Below the pieces are notes generated by a model. The model searched no databases. It saw nothing but the letters and a program-made list of their open reading frames with translations, and was not told the DNA's origin. Shown piece after piece: positions 1 to 5,847 of a DNA stretch of 9,354 nucleotides; positions within the stretch are counted from its first letter, which is position 1; each line of letters starts with the position of its first letter. This DNA is from Verrucomicrobiota bacterium. Its GTDB lineage: Bacteria > Verrucomicrobiota > Verrucomicrobiia > Chthoniobacterales > UBA10450. The DNA is taken from assembly GCA_003219395.1 (NCBI GenBank), contig QHOR01000147.1:1-9354 (forward strand). The letters are read 5' to 3'. The position numbers and the translations under genes are program-made.

Positions 1-128
1 CCGAGGGCGCAGGCGCGCTGCCACTTGCCGCCGCGTTAACAGGCAACGTCGGAAAAGGTCCAATTGTTGCGATCGTTTCCGGTGGCAACATCGATCTCAA
101 TAACTTTTGCGAACTGATCACTAAATAA
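1..128 (+). CDS. Threonine dehydratase-type PLP enzyme, C-terminal fragment
   Basis: Only the last 41 codons lie in the window; the reading frame begins at base 3 and ends with TAA at 126-128. The translated tail begins EGAGALPLAAAL and contains IVSGGNIDL near the end. That combination is the C-terminal signature of fold-type II PLP enzymes of the threonine/serine dehydratase and serine racemase group. In this family the residues EGAGA line the active site and the Ser of SGGN contacts the pyridine nitrogen of PLP. These enzymes deaminate threonine or serine to 2-oxoacids. The protein stops about eight residues after the SGGNIDL block, so there is no C-terminal ACT regulatory domain; this favours a catabolic or short-form dehydratase over the long allosteric biosynthetic IlvA. 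Family assignment is fairly secure; the exact substrate cannot be decided from this fragment. Confidence 0.8.
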   Translation, partial: EGAGALPLAAALTGNVGKGPIVAIVSGGNIDLNNFCELITK

Positions 129-195
129 GGAACGCGACTCCGCCATGCAAAGTTGACTTTCGCTTCAGAACTTGAGAAAACCTTGTCCGTAGTAA

Positions 196-205
196 GTAAA
201 GGAGG
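196..205 (+). promoter_or_regulatory. Strong Shine-Dalgarno sequence of the peroxiredoxin gene
   Basis: GTAAAGGAGG lies eight bases before the ATG at 214 and fixes the start. A TTGACT hexamer at 153-158 could be a -35 element, but no convincing -10 follows at the usual spacing, so I do not call a promoter in the 85-base gap 129-213. Confidence 0.75.
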
Positions 206-213
206 CAAAATAA

Positions 214-867
214 ATGAAAATTGGCGATACAGCACCGGATTTTGAAGCGGAAACTACCGAGGGCCGGATTCGTTTCCACGATTGGGTAGGCAACTCGTGG
301 GCCATCCTGTTCTCACACCCGAAGGACTTCACGCCTGTTTGCACGACGGAACTTGGTTATATGGCTAAAATCAAACCAGAGTTCGACCGCAGAAACGTGA
401 AGATAATGGGATTATCAGTCGATTCGACTGGCGATCACTCAGGTTGGGCCAAGGACATCGAAGAAACACAGGGTCACGCACCGAACTATCCAATCGTCGG
501 TGATTCCGATTTCAAGATCTCCAAATTGTACGGGATGCTTCCCGCGGATGTGGAAGGCGACCCAAAGAAGCGTACACCCGCGGACAACGCGACCGTGCGC
601 AATGTCTACGTCGTCGGCCCCGACAAGAAGATTAAATTGATCCTGGTGTACCCGATGACGACAGGCCGCAACTTCGACGAGGTGCTGCGGGTGATCGACT
701 CGTTGCAACTGACCGCGAAACATCAGGTAGCAACGCCGGTAAATTGGAAACGGGGCGACGATGTGATCATCGCCGGTTCGGTGTCCGACGAGGAGGCGAA
801 GAAGCGTTATCCGCAAGGCTGGAAAGCTCCCAAGCCATATCTCCGGATCGTGCCGCAACCGCAATAA
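214..867 (+). CDS. 1-Cys peroxiredoxin (Prx6 type, AhpC/TSA family)
   Basis: This 217-residue protein is a complete thiol peroxidase that would reduce hydrogen peroxide and organic hydroperoxides in the cytoplasm; no signal peptide is visible. The active-site motif PxxxTxxC is present as Pro36, Thr40 and Cys43 (in FTPVCTTE), and Arg129 in VRNVYVVGPDKK is in the position of the conserved catalytic Arg. Cys43 is the only cysteine, so it must work as a true 1-Cys enzyme whose sulfenic acid is reduced by an outside thiol. The long C-terminal extension after residue 165, with the VNWKRGDDVII and YPQGW blocks, is typical of the Prx6 subfamily and its dimer, and the length matches that group. A strong ribosome binding site precedes the ATG. 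It lies 85 bases after the dehydratase gene on the same strand and converges on the metallopeptidase gene. No OxyR-type operator could be recognised. Confidence 0.95.
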   Translation: MKIGDTAPDFEAETTEGRIRFHDWVGNSWAILFSHPKDFTPVCTTELGYMAKIKPEFDRRNVKIMGLSVDSTGDHSGWAKDIEETQGHAPNYPIVGDSDFKISKLYGMLPADVEGDPKKRTPADNATVRNVYVVGPDKKIKLILVYPMTTGRNFDEVLRVIDSLQLTAKHQVATPVNWKRGDDVIIAGSVSDEEAKKRYPQGWKAPKPYLRIVPQPQ

Positions 868-942
868 TTGTAGGGCGTTTCTATGAAACGCCGGATCCAA
901 CAAATGGCGTCTGACACAGACGGCCTACAACTCTCGCCCTAC
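868..942. repeat. REP-like double-hairpin repeat between convergent genes
   Basis: Starting at the base after the peroxiredoxin stop there are two hairpins in a row. The first is GGCGTTTC (874-881), loop TAT, GAAACGCC (885-892), a perfect 8-bp stem. The second is GGCGTCTG (906-913), loop ACA, CAGACGGCC (917-925), paired with one bulged G. The pair is enclosed by TTGTAGG (868-874) and its inverse CCTACAA (924-930), and a further GCCCTAC (936-942) is the inverse of GTAGGGC (870-876). The element fills the space between two convergent stop codons and runs slightly into the end of the metallopeptidase gene. It may act as a bidirectional transcription end, but there is no T tract. The shape resembles dispersed palindromic REP elements; copies elsewhere in the genome cannot be seen from here. 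Confidence 0.6.
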
Positions 943-1730
943 GCCGGCACCGGCTCCGCAGAATATTCCGCAGGATCCTGTTGAAAATATTTTTGCAATT
1001 CTCCGTATAGCCGCGGGTGACGAGAACGTAACGCACGTGGCTGCTCAAAGAACGCCTCGACCGAAACGGCGAAGAATTCAACGGGATCCGTGGCTCCATA
1101 GGTATCGAGCAACGTTGGTATCCCGCTTTCATCGGCAGCGCGCAGCGACGCAAACTCGGTTTTCATCACTTCGCTCCAAGCCGATTGCTGCTCGCGCGTG
1201 GCCAGGCCGGGCACGCCATCGGCTGCATGATTCTCGTAATCCAGTTGATGAGCAAATTCGTGAAGAACCACGTTTTTACCATCCGAAGGATCAGCCGCGC
1301 CATGTTTGACGGCGCCCCAGGATAGGACCAGCGATCCCATCCTTCGCCCGGTCTCTCCGAGCCGCCCGACGGTCCCTTCTTCCCAGACATGCTCACCAAT
1401 CCGGTGGTCTTCCTGCACCATGTATGTCAATGGATAAACAAGGATCGTGAGCAGATGTGGAAAATAGTCCGTCTCGCGATGCAACAATAGCAGACAAGCC
1501 TGCGCCGCGATGGTCACACGCACTTCATCGGTGATCTCGAAACCGCCACATCCTTCGAAACGTTTCTGGGCAAGAAATACTTGAATATGACCAAGCAGTT
1601 CCGCGCGATCACCAGCGCTCAGCTTCTGAAAAAATACAACGTGACGCTGAATCAACTTCAGCCACTCTTGCGGAAACGGCCGTGTCCGGAGGCGACGCCG
1701 CCTTTGCTTCTTCAGGAACTCGAAAATCAT
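939..1730 (-). CDS. mtfA: Zinc metallopeptidase of the MtfA family (peptidase M90)
   Basis: The protein of 263 residues matches the MtfA family in length (E. coli MtfA is about 265). MtfA is a cytoplasmic zinc aminopeptidase linked in E. coli to glucose phosphotransferase regulation through the repressor Mlc. The zinc motif HEFAHQLD places ligands His157 and His161 and catalytic Glu158; Glu218 in DPVEFF matches the third ligand. The end of the protein, HPRLYGELQKYFQQDP, also follows the family. I start it at the ATG 1730-1728 (MIFEFLKKQ), because the longer open frame to 1883 would overlap the upstream gene by about 130 bases and adds residues unlike the family. No good Shine-Dalgarno is visible (only AAAGGA, far upstream), so translation may be coupled to the mannosidase gene 22 bases upstream. 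Whether the Mlc link holds in this organism is unknown. Confidence 0.9.
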   Translation of the reverse strand: MIFEFLKKQRRRRLRTRPFPQEWLKLIQRHVVFFQKLSAGDRAELLGHIQVFLAQKRFEGCGGFEITDEVRVTIAAQACLLLLHRETDYFPHLLTILVYPLTYMVQEDHRIGEHVWEEGTVGRLGETGRRMGSLVLSWGAVKHGAADPSDGKNVVLHEFAHQLDYENHAADGVPGLATREQQSAWSEVMKTEFASLRAADESGIPTLLDTYGATDPVEFFAVSVEAFFEQPRALRSRHPRLYGELQKYFQQDPAEYSAEPVPA

Positions 1731-1752
1731 ATAAAGGTGTGAGCAGATCCTT

Positions 1753-3117
1753 TCACGGCGTTCGCTTGAATGGATGCGCTTCGGTATTAAAGATGACTCT
1801 GTCGAATTGCAAGGTTTCAGGTGGTGCGAAGAGCAAATAAAAATATTTGAAAGTCTCGGCCAGGACAAAGCTCTGCATTTCATCGAGCTGTTGCTTGCTA
1901 GTCACGTCGGCAAGCCCGGCGTAACCACCTTCGGCGCGGCAATATTTAACAAAATCGTCGAACATTTTTTCGCCCATGCGCCGATATTCCGGATCACCGG
2001 TGTAATGGTAAAGGTAATATGTAGACTCAACGATTTCAGGACGCAGATGATAACTTCTCGCCACTACTTGCATGGTTTTGTAATCGAGAGTTTCGGGCTC
2101 GATGCCGTACAGATTCCACATGTTAAATGATGACGCTTGCAAGTGACGCGCGCGCTTCAGATCGCCGGATAAGGCGAGCAATCCAGCGAAGAATGCATCA
2201 AGCGCGCCGTACTCTGTCTTGGTTCGCTTACCTGTCTGCATATCGGCGTGGCCGTACCACAATTCACCACGGATTTCGTCAGCAAGATGCTTGTTGATGG
2301 CGGGAATACTGGCATTCCACATGTCGCGACAATTTTTATCGCCGAAAAGAAGCCAGCATTTCCAGAGGTATTCGTAGTAGGAATCGATGCCGCCGCTGAT
2401 GTGACTATCACTGTTGGTCCACGCGCCAGTCTCGACATTGATGCCCTCTCCGACAAGACCGAGCGGCGAGCGCCGCTTGAAGGTTTCGACTAAAGCGCGC
2501 TTCGCTTTTTCGTAGAAAACGGGGTTGCCGGTCAGCTTGCTCAGAGTCCCAAACTCCAATAACAGCGTGCCGGTTTCTGCCGGATTCGTCACCGGATTGC
2601 GTGTCTGCCCAGTCCTAAGGTTGACATAAACATAAGGCAGCCCGGACGGGGAATTAAAAACCGGAAGCAGTCGATTGCCTAGATCTTCCGCGAGATTTAG
2701 CAGACGCCTATCGCCGGTGAGTTCATAACTGGAGAGAAGTCCCCCAAGCAGACGTATCGTTACCTCGAAATTCTTGACGTAAATATCGCGATCGAATGAG
2801 AGATCACTGACGATCAGTGAGCGTGCCCTTTCAGCCTCGGCGTCGAGATGCATCAGGATGAGTGTGTCGAGCGCGTCGACTGGAGTCATTAAGAGCGACT
2901 GCCCGTACCAATCGTGCGCCGTCTTACTCAGCGGTCGCAACGCGTCGTGGCCCCACGCGTAACGCTCGTAGTTATTCCAGGCACGAAGAAATTCAGTTCG
3001 CACACGCGCAGCGACCTGCTGTGCGTGCTCATCCTGTCGTGGCTTGTTGCATCCGTCCATTGCGATCGCAGCCAGGAGGGAGATGAAAAGCATGATTGAC
3101 GCAATTCGGTCTGGCAT
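1753..3117 (-). CDS. Glycoside hydrolase family 47 alpha-mannosidase, probable lipoprotein
   Basis: A complete 454-residue GH47 enzyme. The family comprises inverting, calcium-dependent alpha-1,2-mannosidases that trim high-mannose glycans. The family blocks are present in order: DALDTLILM (81-89), FEVTIRLLGGLLSSYELTGD (117-136), LLLEFGTLSKLTG (185-197), DSYYEYLWK (245-253), LRPEIVESTYYLY (358-370), AETFKYFYLLF (420-430) and FNTEAHP (443-449). By analogy with the human ER enzyme, Glu118, Asp245 and Glu361 are the catalytic carboxylates, Glu421 lines the site, and Thr445 coordinates calcium. The N-terminus has a hydrophobic stretch (residues 5-20) ending at Cys23 (AMDGC), an imperfect lipobox, so the enzyme is probably exported and possibly lipid-anchored. 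The start could also be Met9 (3093-3091); neither start has a clear ribosome binding site. It heads a likely two-gene operon with the metallopeptidase and diverges from the aminotransferase gene. Confidence 0.93.
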   Translation of the reverse strand: MPDRIASIMLFISLLAAIAMDGCNKPRQDEHAQQVAARVRTEFLRAWNNYERYAWGHDALRPLSKTAHDWYGQSLLMTPVDALDTLILMHLDAEAERARSLIVSDLSFDRDIYVKNFEVTIRLLGGLLSSYELTGDRRLLNLAEDLGNRLLPVFNSPSGLPYVYVNLRTGQTRNPVTNPAETGTLLLEFGTLSKLTGNPVFYEKAKRALVETFKRRSPLGLVGEGINVETGAWTNSDSHISGGIDSYYEYLWKCWLLFGDKNCRDMWNASIPAINKHLADEIRGELWYGHADMQTGKRTKTEYGALDAFFAGLLALSGDLKRARHLQASSFNMWNLYGIEPETLDYKTMQVVARSYHLRPEIVESTYYLYHYTGDPEYRRMGEKMFDDFVKYCRAEGGYAGLADVTSKQQLDEMQSFVLAETFKYFYLLFAPPETLQFDRVIFNTEAHPFKRTP

Positions 3118-3160
3118 TTGGCTCGGATCAGCCTAACAATCGACTAGGAGGGATTCAAAA
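3118..3160. promoter_or_regulatory. Short divergent intergenic region
   Basis: Only 43 bases separate the mannosidase start from the aminotransferase start on the other strand. AGGAGG at 3146-3151, nine bases before the ATG at 3161, is a strong Shine-Dalgarno for the aminotransferase. The gap is too short to hold two full promoters, so at least one promoter must lie inside the neighbouring coding sequence, or the two overlap. I could not identify convincing -35/-10 pairs. Confidence 0.5.
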
Positions 3161-4288
3161 ATGAATACGATGTCTATTTCTCGACGTAAATTTGCGCAGT
3201 TACTCGGCGCAGGCGCAGCTGCTGCAATCGTTAGACCACGGTTTTCTTTCGCAAAGCCAACTCAGGTCACCACCACATCTTTAACGCCGGGCGGGAACAT
3301 CGTACGCCTGAGCGCGAATGAAAATCCTTATGGACCTTGTCCGAAAGCATTGCAGGCCATAACGGATTCGTTCGGACTGGCGTGCCGATATCCGGACGAA
3401 CACAACAATATTCTGATCGACAAGCTGGCAAAGCTGAACAGCGTCAACCACGATCAGATTCTGCTCGGCGATGGTTCAGGCGAAATTCTAAAACTTTGTG
3501 CGGAGACATTTACTGGCCCTAAAAACGGCAATCTTGTGGCGGCGGATCCGACCTTCGAAGCAATACTTAGTAATGCCACTGCTAACGGCGCCGAAGTAGT
3601 GAAGGTCCCGCTTACCACCAGCTTTGCGCATGATCTGCCAAAAATGCTCGCTGCAGCGAAGGGAGGTCTGATTTACGTCTGCAATCCAAATAATCCCACT
3701 GCCAGCATCACACCCAAGGATGAGCTGCGCGCCTTCATCACGAAAACGCCGCCCGAAACGATGATTCTCGTGGACGAAGCATACTTCCATTTCGCGGATT
3801 GCCCTGATTACGAGAGCGTCATCCCGCTCGTGAACGAACATCCCAACCTGATTGTTTCTCGCACGTTCTCGAAGATTTACGGGATGGCGGGATTACGCTG
3901 CGGCTATTGTGTCGCGCCAAAGGAAACGGTCGAACGCATGCGCCAGCAGCAAATGTGGGACAGCGTCAACTGCATGGCGCTGGCTGCCGCGACTGCAAGC
4001 CTGGACGATCCGGATCACGTCCCGAACGGTCAGCGGTTGAACAAAGAAGCGAAACAATTCACGACCTCCGAGCTCGAGAAGATCGGTTATAAATCAATCC
4101 CTTCGCAGGCCAACTTCATCATGTTCGATTGTAAGAAACCGGTCGTGCCGATCATCAAAGCGATGAAGGAAAAAAATGTTCACGTGGGCCGCTTATTCCC
4201 TGCTTTACCGACTCACATGCGTCTGACAATTGGCAAAAAATCAGAGATGGAAACGTTTCTATCGGCGTTTCGAGAAGTCATGGCGTAA
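3161..4288 (+). CDS. Tat-exported aminotransferase, HisC-like (fold-type I PLP)
   Basis: This 375-residue protein combines a twin-arginine signal with a class I/II aminotransferase. The N-terminus has SRRKFAQLLG (residues 7-16) followed by a hydrophobic Ala-rich run to about residue 24 and a possible cleavage site near SFAKP (29-33). The catalytic part begins near residue 46 and follows histidinol-phosphate aminotransferases: SANENPYGP (51-59), NPNNPT (175-180), Asp205 in VDEAY contacting the PLP nitrogen, Lys238 in SRTFSK as the Schiff-base lysine, Arg246 in GLRCGY contacting the cofactor phosphate, and Arg354 in MRLTIG as the substrate carboxylate-binding arginine. All key residues are intact, so it should be active. 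Tat export fits a protein folded around its cofactor before secretion. A periplasmic enzyme is unlikely to serve histidine synthesis, so the substrate is unknown; it may be an amino acid or amine at the envelope. The start is supported by a strong ribosome binding site. Confidence 0.88.
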   Translation: MNTMSISRRKFAQLLGAGAAAAIVRPRFSFAKPTQVTTTSLTPGGNIVRLSANENPYGPCPKALQAITDSFGLACRYPDEHNNILIDKLAKLNSVNHDQILLGDGSGEILKLCAETFTGPKNGNLVAADPTFEAILSNATANGAEVVKVPLTTSFAHDLPKMLAAAKGGLIYVCNPNNPTASITPKDELRAFITKTPPETMILVDEAYFHFADCPDYESVIPLVNEHPNLIVSRTFSKIYGMAGLRCGYCVAPKETVERMRQQQMWDSVNCMALAAATASLDDPDHVPNGQRLNKEAKQFTTSELEKIGYKSIPSQANFIMFDCKKPVVPIIKAMKEKNVHVGRLFPALPTHMRLTIGKKSEMETFLSAFREVMA

Positions 4289-4517
4289 CGAGCCAGTGAT
4301 AAGCCATCGCATATTGTCCCGGCAAATAACCTGAATGGAGCCCGCGGGAATGGAGCCGCTGGGATGCGAGTGACATGGATGGGCCAGACCCGCGAGGGTG
4401 AGGCTTCGGGCTGAAGCCGAATCAAGTAGCGCGACATGGATGGGAGAGCCGAAGGCCGAGTGAGCGGGAGCGAAAAGTCAAGTTGCTTCACAACCGGGCC
4501 GTCGGTTTCATCGATTG
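4289..4517. repeat. Gene-free intergenic stretch with short repeats and a hairpin
   Basis: No plausible gene is visible between the convergent aminotransferase and membrane-protein genes. The stretch contains GAATGGAGCC twice (4333-4342 and 4348-4357, 15 bases apart) and GACATGGATGGG twice (4372-4383 and 4433-4444, 61 bases apart). Between the second pair is a hairpin, GGCTTC (4402-4407), loop GGGCT, GAAGCC (4413-4418). The composition is rich in purine-heavy GGGAG/CGAG words on the plus strand. This looks like a fragment of a dispersed repeat. It begins close to where the far half of an attC site would be expected (see the half-site at 4500-4524). It has no T tract after the hairpin, so a terminator is not supported. 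Confidence 0.45.
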
Positions 4518-4524
4518 GTTAGCC
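4500..4524 (-). other. Half attC-like site (R''-L'' arm) after the membrane-protein gene
   Basis: Read on the minus strand, GGCTAAC (4524-4518) is followed by CAATCGATGAAACCGACG. This agrees without gaps at about 18 of 23 positions with the degenerate 5' half of the general attC consensus as I recall it (GBCTAAC, AAKTCGYTCMAGCSGA). The TAA stop of the membrane-protein gene lies inside the box, as is usual in integron cassettes. I find no matching L'-R' arm within normal attC length; the sequence instead runs into the repeat-containing stretch. The site would therefore be truncated or interrupted. Confidence 0.4.
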
Positions 4525-4896
4525 AGTTGCACGCAGCAGTGCGGCTAGGAATGCCAGCGCGGATGCAATTACTAGCAGATGCGCAGGTACAATCGAACCG
4601 ACGAAAAAATAAAGCAAAGCTGCGGTGATCGCGGGCATCAAGGCGACGAGTACGACAACAGCACCTGACGCCATCAGAGGCCGGGCGGCGAGCAGCCCGA
4701 ACACGACGGCCGAGGTAATGAGCATCGTTGAATCGATCAACCACAGCGCCTTAAATGCTTTGGCAAAGAACGGCGCTAAATTCGAGGTTTCCACTGCCGT
4801 CGTCGCTTTTTTGAACGCCAAAGTATGAACCGCGCCGCCGAAAAGAAGAAGCGCGGCCGAGAAGGCCAGAAGTAAGCGTGACAGGAAATTGTTCAT
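4519..4896 (-). CDS. Small four-helix membrane protein, unknown function
   Basis: The 125-residue product is almost entirely hydrophobic and shows four likely membrane helices, at about residues 5-27, 51-71, 75-97 and 103-122. A short polar loop (residues 29-48, rich in Lys, Thr and Ala) lies between the first two. The motif GGAVHTLAF at the end of helix 1 and FKALWLIDSTMLI entering helix 2 look conserved in style, but I cannot name a family. Ser, Ala and Leu dominate and there are no cysteines. The gene has no recognisable Shine-Dalgarno; its ATG lies 28 bases after a GTTAGCC box and its TAA stop lies within a GGCTAAC box, the arrangement of an integron cassette. Small membrane proteins of unknown role are common cargo of environmental cassettes. 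Coding is supported by the coherent hydrophobic pattern rather than by homology. Confidence 0.75.
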   Translation of the reverse strand: MNNFLSRLLLAFSAALLLFGGAVHTLAFKKATTAVETSNLAPFFAKAFKALWLIDSTMLITSAVVFGLLAARPLMASGAVVVLVALMPAITAALLYFFVGSIVPAHLLVIASALAFLAALLRATG

Positions 4897-4924
4897 ATCA
4901 ACGACCGATCGGTTTGGCTTAAGC

Positions 4925-5054
4925 GGCTAACGAGGCACAAGCTGAGCCGCGGCTCGCAGGGGCGCAAGTGGCAGCTCGGGCAAGCATATTAGCAATCTTG
5001 GAGATCCGAAAAAACAACGCCATCTGAGCCGTTGACTGAGGCGCCTGGTTAGGC
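4925..5054 (-). repeat. attC-like recombination site between the VOC and membrane-protein genes
   Basis: Read on the minus strand, this 130-base segment opens with GCCTAAC (5054-5048) and closes with GTTAGCC (4931-4925). The ends pair as CTAACGAGGC (4927-4936) with GCCTGGTTAG (5043-5052), nine of ten positions. A second, inner pairing joins CGGCTC (4950-4955) with GAGCCG (5026-5031). The gaps between outer and inner stems are 13 and 11 bases. The closing side, GCGGCTCAGCTT followed by CGTTAGCC, resembles the L'-R' half of the attC consensus. A 12-base palindrome GAGCCGCGGCTC (4944-4955) lies inside. Length is within the range known for attC sites. The stop codon of the VOC gene is inside the first box. 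Confidence 0.55.
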
Positions 5055-5456
5055 CTTTTCATCGACAACGGCTTCGATCCGGTATCCGTCGGGATCAAAA
5101 ACAAAAGCGGCGAAATAGTTCGCGCCGTGTTCGGGATGAAAGCCTACGCCTCCGTTGTCCCGCCCGCCGTGTGCCAGTGCCGCTTGGTGGAAAGCGATCA
5201 CCGCCTCTTGCGACGGTCCTCTGAAGGCCAGATGGAAACCCTCGCTCGGCGCAACGACTCCTTGCTGGCGCAGGCGGACGGCAAATGCGTCGTCGGCACC
5301 GGGTGGCGCGTAGATGACGGCAGCTTCCTTGCGGCCGCTGCCGCTTTCTTGAGTCCAAGCACGGGTATAACCCAACGGAGCAAGGGCGGCGTCGTAAAAC
5401 GTGGTAGAACGCGTGAGATCAGCCACAGCGAAAGAAACATGATGCAGCATGGGCAT
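5049..5456 (-). CDS. VOC superfamily (glyoxalase/dioxygenase fold) protein
   Basis: A single-domain protein of 135 residues with two beta-alpha-beta-beta-beta modules. The first starts at LHHVSFAVADLTRSTTFYDA (4-23), the second around GFHLAFRG (73-80), and the end carries FVFDPDGYRIEAV (118-130), all typical of the vicinal oxygen chelate superfamily. Likely metal ligands are His6, His75 and Glu128, so a metal-dependent enzyme such as a lyase, isomerase, dioxygenase or thiol transferase is possible; the substrate cannot be told. I start at the ATG 5456-5454; Met3 (5450-5448) is an alternative, and the frame open further to 5519 would run through the attC-like site and is not supported. No Shine-Dalgarno is visible. 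The ATG is 11 bases after an ATTAGGC box and the TAA lies in GCCTAAC, as in integron cassettes, where VOC proteins are frequent cargo. Confidence 0.88.
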   Translation of the reverse strand: MPMLHHVSFAVADLTRSTTFYDAALAPLGYTRAWTQESGSGRKEAAVIYAPPGADDAFAVRLRQQGVVAPSEGFHLAFRGPSQEAVIAFHQAALAHGGRDNGGVGFHPEHGANYFAAFVFDPDGYRIEAVVDEKA

Positions 5457-5467
5457 AGTGTGCGAGG

Positions 5468-5593
5468 GCCTAATGAGACGGAGCTCAGCAACCGCTCTCG
5501 GAGCCAGACTGGGCTCCAACTGAAAACTTACTAACCAGGGTCAACATCGACGCGCAACGCCAACGAGCGGTGGGCTGCAGCAATTGATTAGGC
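5468..5593 (-). repeat. attC-like recombination site between the lipoprotein and VOC genes
   Basis: This 126-base segment opens on the minus strand with GCCTAAT (5593-5587) and closes with ATTAGGC (5474-5468), which are exact complements; the outer arms extend to GGCCTAAT/ATTAGGCC (5467-5474 and 5587-5594). An inner stem pairs ACCGCTC (5491-5497) with GAGCGGT (5565-5571), continued after a small bulge by CAGC (5486-5489) with GCTG (5574-5577). Gaps between outer and inner stems are 11 and 9 bases, the same two-base asymmetry as the neighbouring site. The opening arm matches the general attC consensus at about 17 of 23 positions, and GCTGAGCTC (5489-5481, minus strand) fits the consensus L' words exactly. 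The weak point is ATT instead of the near-invariant GTT at the crossover box. Confidence 0.55.
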
Positions 5594-5594
5594 C

Positions 5595-5837
5595 TCATTT
5601 ATTGTCATCTAGTGCCTTTTGGATGTCCTGGTTGTGTTTATCGTTTGCATCGAGCACGCGATCGGTACTTTTCCTAAGATGCTTGCCATCGTATCCGACT
5701 AGATCGGCAGCCTCCAGTGTCCTCGTGCTTTGCCTCGCTTCATCTTTTCCTTTTGTGTCGCTGGTCTTTGGCTTCTCTTTGCATCCGACAAAGAGGAAGA
5801 TCGCCAATACGACTGTGATCCACTTTATGTGTGACAT
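5595..5837 (-). CDS. Small predicted lipoprotein, unknown function
   Basis: An 80-residue protein with a lipoprotein signal: a Lys at residue 5, hydrophobic core from residue 6 to 16, and lipobox FVGC with Cys19 as the lipidation site. The mature part of about 60 residues is highly charged and Lys/Asp-rich, with a low-complexity linker (KEKPKTSDTKGKDEAR) and a C-terminal segment (YDGKHLRKSTDRVLDANDKH) that could form an amphipathic helix. I do not recognise a named family. It would sit at the outer membrane facing the periplasm or on the cell surface. There is no Shine-Dalgarno; the ATG lies 10 bases after GTTAGAC (5854-5848) and the TGA stop is one base before GCCTAAT, so it is the first of the three cassette-like units after clpB. 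Coding is supported by the intact signal peptide. Confidence 0.75.
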   Translation of the reverse strand: MSHIKWITVVLAIFLFVGCKEKPKTSDTKGKDEARQSTRTLEAADLVGYDGKHLRKSTDRVLDANDKHNQDIQKALDDNK

Positions 5838-5847
5838 GTTGTTAATG

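Noticed and set aside
1728..1883. Longer N-terminus for the metallopeptidase, starting at 1883
   Set aside because: It would overlap the mannosidase gene by about 130 bases, adds residues unlike the MtfA family, and the internal ATG at 1730 gives the family length.
3131..3137. GCCTAAC on the plus strand (GTTAGGC on the minus strand), 13 bases before the mannosidase ATG, like another cassette boundary
   Set aside because: No L box on either side and no paired partner; by rough count one exact GTTAGGC is expected by chance in a window this size, and the neighbouring genes are long and have other context.
4281..4292. GGCGTAACGAGCC at the aminotransferase stop as the missing closing arm of the last attC
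   Set aside because: The distance to the opening arm is about 235 bases, beyond normal attC length, GTTACGC breaks the RRR rule, and the bases are explained by the last codons of the aminotransferase gene.
4213..4491. A 92-codon open frame on the minus strand across the aminotransferase end and the repeat-rich stretch
   Set aside because: It overlaps the well-supported aminotransferase gene, covers short direct repeats, and its product looks like translated repeat sequence.
5457..5519. N-terminal extension of the VOC protein to an ATG at 5519
   Set aside because: The added 21 residues come from the attC-like hairpin, and VOC proteins begin just before the LHHVSFAV strand.
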